A stretch of 21,612 nucleotides of DNA, taken from positions 1 to 21,612 of the forward strand of contig LRSR01002338.1 of NCBI GenBank assembly GCA_001579985.1, in the 5' to 3' direction. This stretch comes from Hypsibius dujardini. Taxonomy: Eukaryota; Tardigrada; Eutardigrada; Parachela; Hypsibiidae. The notes under the pieces were generated by a model. That model was given only the letters and a program-made list of their open reading frames with translations. It ran no database searches and was not told the origin of the DNA. Below are positions 18,241 to 21,612 of the stretch, in pieces. The position numbers were made by a program, and so were the translations under genes. The number at the start of each line of letters is the position of its first letter. Position 1 is the first letter of the stretch.

Positions 18241-18704
18241 AAATAAACTGAAATGGTCCATTTGTTCGTTCATTCGTTCACCTAATTGTGCCTTTGTTTG
18301 TACAATAGTTTGCTTCATTCGATATATGCATACAATGTTCTAAAATTGTAGGGATTTTTGTTTGATCGATATTTCAGTTTCGTTCCATCAGCTCGTTTTT
18401 CCAGTATTTTTCCAATAACATTGCATAGAAACTGCGAAATCTGTTCCTGTTGAAAAACGAACAAGGGAACAAATGGGAAAAAATTACTGGCTTCGCACGA
18501 TAAAACTTGATGTGTTTAGGAAAATAAAAATTGAACGAAGAACAATTACAATCACTAAAGATTATCAAAGCACGAAGATCCTCCATCCGTTACGTTACGT
18601 TCCGTTTTCAACGCATAGCTGCAGAAACTGTACTTGGGAAAATCAGTGCTATGACTGTAAGATTTGTACAAAACTCGTAAGGCAGAACAGAAAGTTTTTA
18701 AAGC
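18241..18704. other. Convergent intergenic region
   Basis: It separates the 3' ends of copy 6 (+) and the secreted-protein gene (-). No gene is recognised; a 108-residue + frame starting at 18473 runs into the antisense of the last exon of the minus gene and is rejected. Confidence 0.5.
18242..18247 (+). promoter_or_regulatory. Possible polyadenylation signal of copy 6
   Basis: AATAAA begins two bases after the TAA stop of copy 6. It would imply a very short 3' UTR and is close enough to the stop that chance is possible. Confidence 0.35.
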
Positions 18705-20522
18705 CTAATTTTCGAGCGTTTCATAGAAGACGTTGTTGCGGACTTGAGACAGGTTATAATCTTCATCGGGGGCCTGGGAGTATTGTGAGTCCGCCGTAGC
18801 GGTGGTCTCCTCCAGTTCTAATCCGTCGCTTTCGTCAGCCGTCACATTAATAATTTCGGAAATTCGTAGAACCTCATCGGACGGCGGAGGAGGAGTCCAT
18901 TCCTCCGTTGTGGTGGTAGGTTGGGTTGGCTCCTCAGTCGTAGTTGCGGTTGTAGTAGTTGTCGGAGTGCTTGTGGTAGACGTTGAGGTACTTGTTGTGG
19001 TACTGGTAGTTGTAGTGGATGTAGACGTTATTGGGACCGCAGAGAGGATGCCAGAGGTGTGACATTCACCGGAATGGATAGGAAAGATACGCCATTTGAA
19101 GAACAGCCTGAGAATAAAATTACTGCACTAAATGTGATAACCCTTAGTGTGTGCACAAAACAAAGCAAAACCAATAGATTGAAGAGGCCCAGTGACAGAC
19201 AGGCAGACAGAGCAGACAGACAGACAGACAGACAGACAGTCAGGCGGGCAGGCAGGCAAACAAACAGATACATAGACAGACGAACAGACAGACAGGCAAA
19301 CAGACAAGCAGACAGACAGATAGACAAGGAGACAGACAAAGAAACAGAGAAGCAGGCAAACTAAAAGAAAAATTTACCTTGTCTGGCCAGGACGTCTCAT
19401 GGCCCGGCAACTCTCCGTGCCTGACCACGACATCATATCTCTCTCCGTCGGAGCGAAACGGAAGGTACAATCCAAGTTGTCGATTAAGTCTTTGGCTGTA
19501 AAATAGTCGTAATCCAGGATCTCCACTCTAAGAGTCACTTGCTACAGAAAAAGAAGGCGAACTACTTTTAGACGAAACAAAAACGCAACGACCTGTACGA
19601 GTCATTTGACCCATTCATAGTTGAGAGGATAAATAACCCATTACATTTGGCAAATGTCGGCGGTCGCAGATGTTCTTCGTGAGCAGCGTTCCCATGTTGA
19701 TGACGTCCAGGTTCTCCGCCTCGAAAACCTTCTTGAACTCCTGCGGATTAGTCACGGATCCCGGGTAAGTGGCAAATGGTCTGTCTCTGCAAGAACCAAT
19801 TTGTTGACTATCAAGGGTGTCTCCATAATATTTCAGAAAACTGCCATTGATGAAACACAGGCGTTTGAATTGATTTAAAATTTTAAGACATCGTCGCGAT
19901 GCAAAGTGTTGTTTTAAGTCATGAATCCTGTTGTTGATTTGCTTAAATTTGACTTGAATTGCTGACAGGAGGGTTCAATAATTTTTGCCATTAAAATAAA
20001 TTTAATCAGAGAACAAGCATAATTAAAAAACTTTAATTTCCGCGTCCCTTCAATTGTAGAGAAGTTTGCACGATGGCTTTTTTTATTAAATCGATGATTA
20101 TTTTGCTCAGTTAAATTATGCAGAGCTTACAGGTCAAAGGCCGTATAGATCATCGGATCGCACTTGGTGAAGGTGTCGCAGTATTTTCCGTTGTGGATCC
20201 TCCCGCCCTCGAACCGTTCCAGCTGCACTTCAATGCGATAAAAGTTGGGGTCCCAGTTTTGACAGTGGACCATCACAAAGCAGCACTGAAAGTCATAGGT
20301 AAATAAGAGTAATTCCCTATGATTATCATCCCAATCCGTGCACTGTGTTCTGAGCAGTTAAAGTCTTTGACCGAACAACAAAGTATATAAAAAACAAATT
20401 AAACAACAGAAACAATAAAGTCAATAAAAACAATCAAACGAAATTTATAAAAAAAATACAAATTACAACAATGGCAATACCTGCAACAGAATCAGACGCA
20501 AGGCCCAGCGTCGGCCTTCCAT
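18705..20522 (-). CDS. Secreted C2/MNNL-like protein with Thr-rich tail
   Basis: Minus-strand exons are 20481-20522, 20131-20285, 19645-19786, 19378-19541 and 18705-19107. Together they give 906 nt with consistent phases (0, 2, 0, 2) and GT-AG junctions, and a 301-residue product ending at TAG. Residues 1-22 form a signal peptide (MEGRRWALRLILLQCCFVMV). The folded part (about 25-185) reads YRIEVQLERFEGG, CDTFTKCDPMIYTAFDLDRP, then VTLRVEILDYDYFTAKDLID (115-134). It has six Cys at 50, 56, 106, 138, 158 and 183, probably three disulfides. The x-LRVE-x-x-DYD...DLID pattern resembles C2-type beta sandwiches, including the N-terminal module of Notch ligands. No DSL or EGF repeats follow. Residues about 195-232 are Thr/Ser-rich (mucin-like O-glycosylation likely), then an acidic tail with NVT and NLS sequons. 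No TM helix or GPI signal is seen. Gene structure is firm; family assignment is weak. Confidence 0.85.
19194..19350. repeat. CAGA tetranucleotide microsatellite
   Basis: Tandem CAGA units with CAGG/CAAA variants inside the last intron (19108-19377) of the minus-strand secreted-protein gene. They generate spurious Ser/Cys/Leu-rich and Arg/Gln/Thr-rich frames. Confidence 0.85.
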
Positions 20523-20793
20523 TATGGACTGGAAATATGACAAGGGTACGTAGTGAAAGAAATTGCAAGATTTGTCTTTTACGGGAAAAATGGGGTCTTT
20601 GGGTATAAACTTCAATGCAGAACGGAAAAATGAGCGGAAGCCCCTATGAGGTCGGAAATTGTAGTGTAGTTTTGAACGCACGAGCTCTTTTATTGTTATT
20701 GGAACATTCCAGACAGACTGGAGTCATAAGGCTAAATGAGCAGTCATGAGAGGAAATAAGAGGAGAAATACGAGTCCGCCATCGCTTGCTTAC
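20523..20793 (-). other. Possible 5'-UTR intron of the secreted-protein gene
   Basis: Immediately upstream of the ATG (minus strand) is CATATTTCCAG followed by six bases, an acceptor-like signal. A GTAAGC donor lies at 20788-20793 on the minus strand. If used, a non-coding first exon would lie upstream of 20793. The signal peptide at the chosen ATG argues that translation starts after the intron. Confidence 0.3.
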
Positions 20794-21612
20794 ATTCCCT
20801 GGGTGAACCTTCAGACCAAATGGGAGATGGAGTTGATAAATCGCAAGAGCGGCCCACGGCTCACAAGTCAGATGGGCTTCACGGACCCTTCCGTCGAGCG
20901 ACGAACCTATGGAATTTGTTACAGCATACTATGCGACTGAGTCAGTTTGATGGATGATTGTTATCTTTCTTCACACGGACACTAGAGCGCGGAATTCCCT
21001 CTTGCCGCGCGTTTCGAACTGCAAAAAATCTAAAATCTAAAATCTCGTGGTGCATACACATATGCACGTTCAATTACAGTAGCTTACGAAGGCGGGGTCT
21101 TAAAAAAGAATGGGATGATGAAAATAATTGAATTGAAGAGGAGTTGAAATTAGAATGAGGCTGTACAAAATCGAACACTTTTGTGCAAAAAAGACACTAG
21201 CGGAAGCCCCTGTTCTCCAACGACAAAACGGCCATAATTAAGATGGTCAGACCACGGTGTAGCCACAGTCCGAGGCCATGATGGGGTAAGCTCGCCAACG
21301 GAACGACAAACTGCCAACAAAACATCAATCTCATTGTTTTAATCGAGACGCAAAATGATTCCGCTTTATGTTTTTCTAATGGAACTATAATTGCAATGAT
21401 TTTCAAATTTAATTCATCATTCAGGCCTGAAAAGTTTTTTAGTAGAATTTGACATTCGATAATACACAGGAAGATTCCACTTTCCTGATTCTGAATAAAA
21501 ACTTTAATTTCGGGAAAAGGTTCATTTTAAAGGATTTTGGCACTGTCCCTCTCAAAATTCAACTTTAAATCGATCAGCATTAGCGGAATCTTTTTTTGAA
21601 ATCAGGGGGCGG
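20794..21612. other. Region upstream of the secreted-protein gene
   Basis: Presumably its promoter region. A 64-residue + frame (20746-20940) and a minus frame (21197-21406, ATG at 21334) have no recognisable domain and are not called. ATCTAAAATCTAAAATCT near 21028 is a short direct repeat, and TGCATACACATATGCA near 21051 is an imperfect palindrome. No further genes are visible. Confidence 0.45.

Noticed and set aside
18802-19062. Val-rich + strand open frame of 86 codons
   Set aside because: It is the antisense of the Thr-rich segment of the last exon of the minus-strand gene; ACN codons read as Val/Gly-rich on the other strand.
19028-19470. Ser/Cys/Leu-rich minus frames and Arg/Gln-rich + frame
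   Set aside because: They are translations of the CAGA microsatellite within an intron.
1-21612. CRISPR arrays, bacterial operons, rRNA or tRNA genes
   Set aside because: No regularly spaced direct repeats, no ribosome-binding-site-led operons and no recognisable RNA-gene landmarks were seen; splicing shows this is eukaryotic DNA.

Overview
This is intron-bearing nuclear DNA of an animal, most likely an invertebrate. All readable genes are split by GT-AG introns, mostly 60-100 bp, with one long first intron in each array gene. Intergenic DNA is AT-rich and carries microsatellites and short inverted-repeat elements. The sequence alone does not fix the species. A small ecdysozoan such as a tardigrade would fit, but that is only a guess.

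The dominant content (1-18240, + strand) is a tandem array of six paralogous genes for small four-pass membrane proteins. Each has five coding exons and four phase-0 introns at equivalent positions. Exon 1 encodes a variable, often Pro/Tyr/Gln-rich cytoplasmic tail ending in a conserved Cys-Cys ... Arg-x-Arg-x-x-Trp block at the start of TM1. Exon 2 carries the rest of TM1, a variable outer loop and TM2 with a T-[LYF]-A-G-[LM] motif. Exon 3 carries TM3, exon 4 most of TM4, and exon 5 a short basic C-terminus. Copies lie at 3-1090 (5' end outside the window), 4784-6494, 8003-9791, 10910-12539, 13633-15869 and 17221-18240. Copies 1, 3, 4 and 5 are most alike; copies 2 and 6 are divergent in tail and loops. 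The general plan recalls LAPTM/DUF7027-type endolysosomal four-TM proteins, but no specific function can be assigned.

Between copies 1 and 2, on the minus strand, lie a MARVEL-like four-TM gene whose frame is interrupted between TM1 and TM2 (2221-2747) and a decayed 5' fragment of a paralogue (about 4289-4348). Between them is a GC-rich block (3223-3490) with protein-like but shifted minus-strand frames.

After the array, convergent on the minus strand, a five-exon gene (18705-20522) encodes a 301-residue secreted protein: signal peptide, a Cys-containing beta-rich domain with a C2/Notch-ligand-N-terminus-like signature, then a Thr-rich mucin-like and acidic tail. Its exon phases close perfectly.

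Repeats include a 258-bp foldback element with TA flanks (1291-1548), two related copies of an inverted-repeat element bracketing exon 1 of copy 5, a tandemly duplicated ~300-bp block in intron 1 of copy 3, degenerate ACTAAAA-rich DNA, a 44-bp tandem repeat and CAGA/ACGG-type tetranucleotide tracts.
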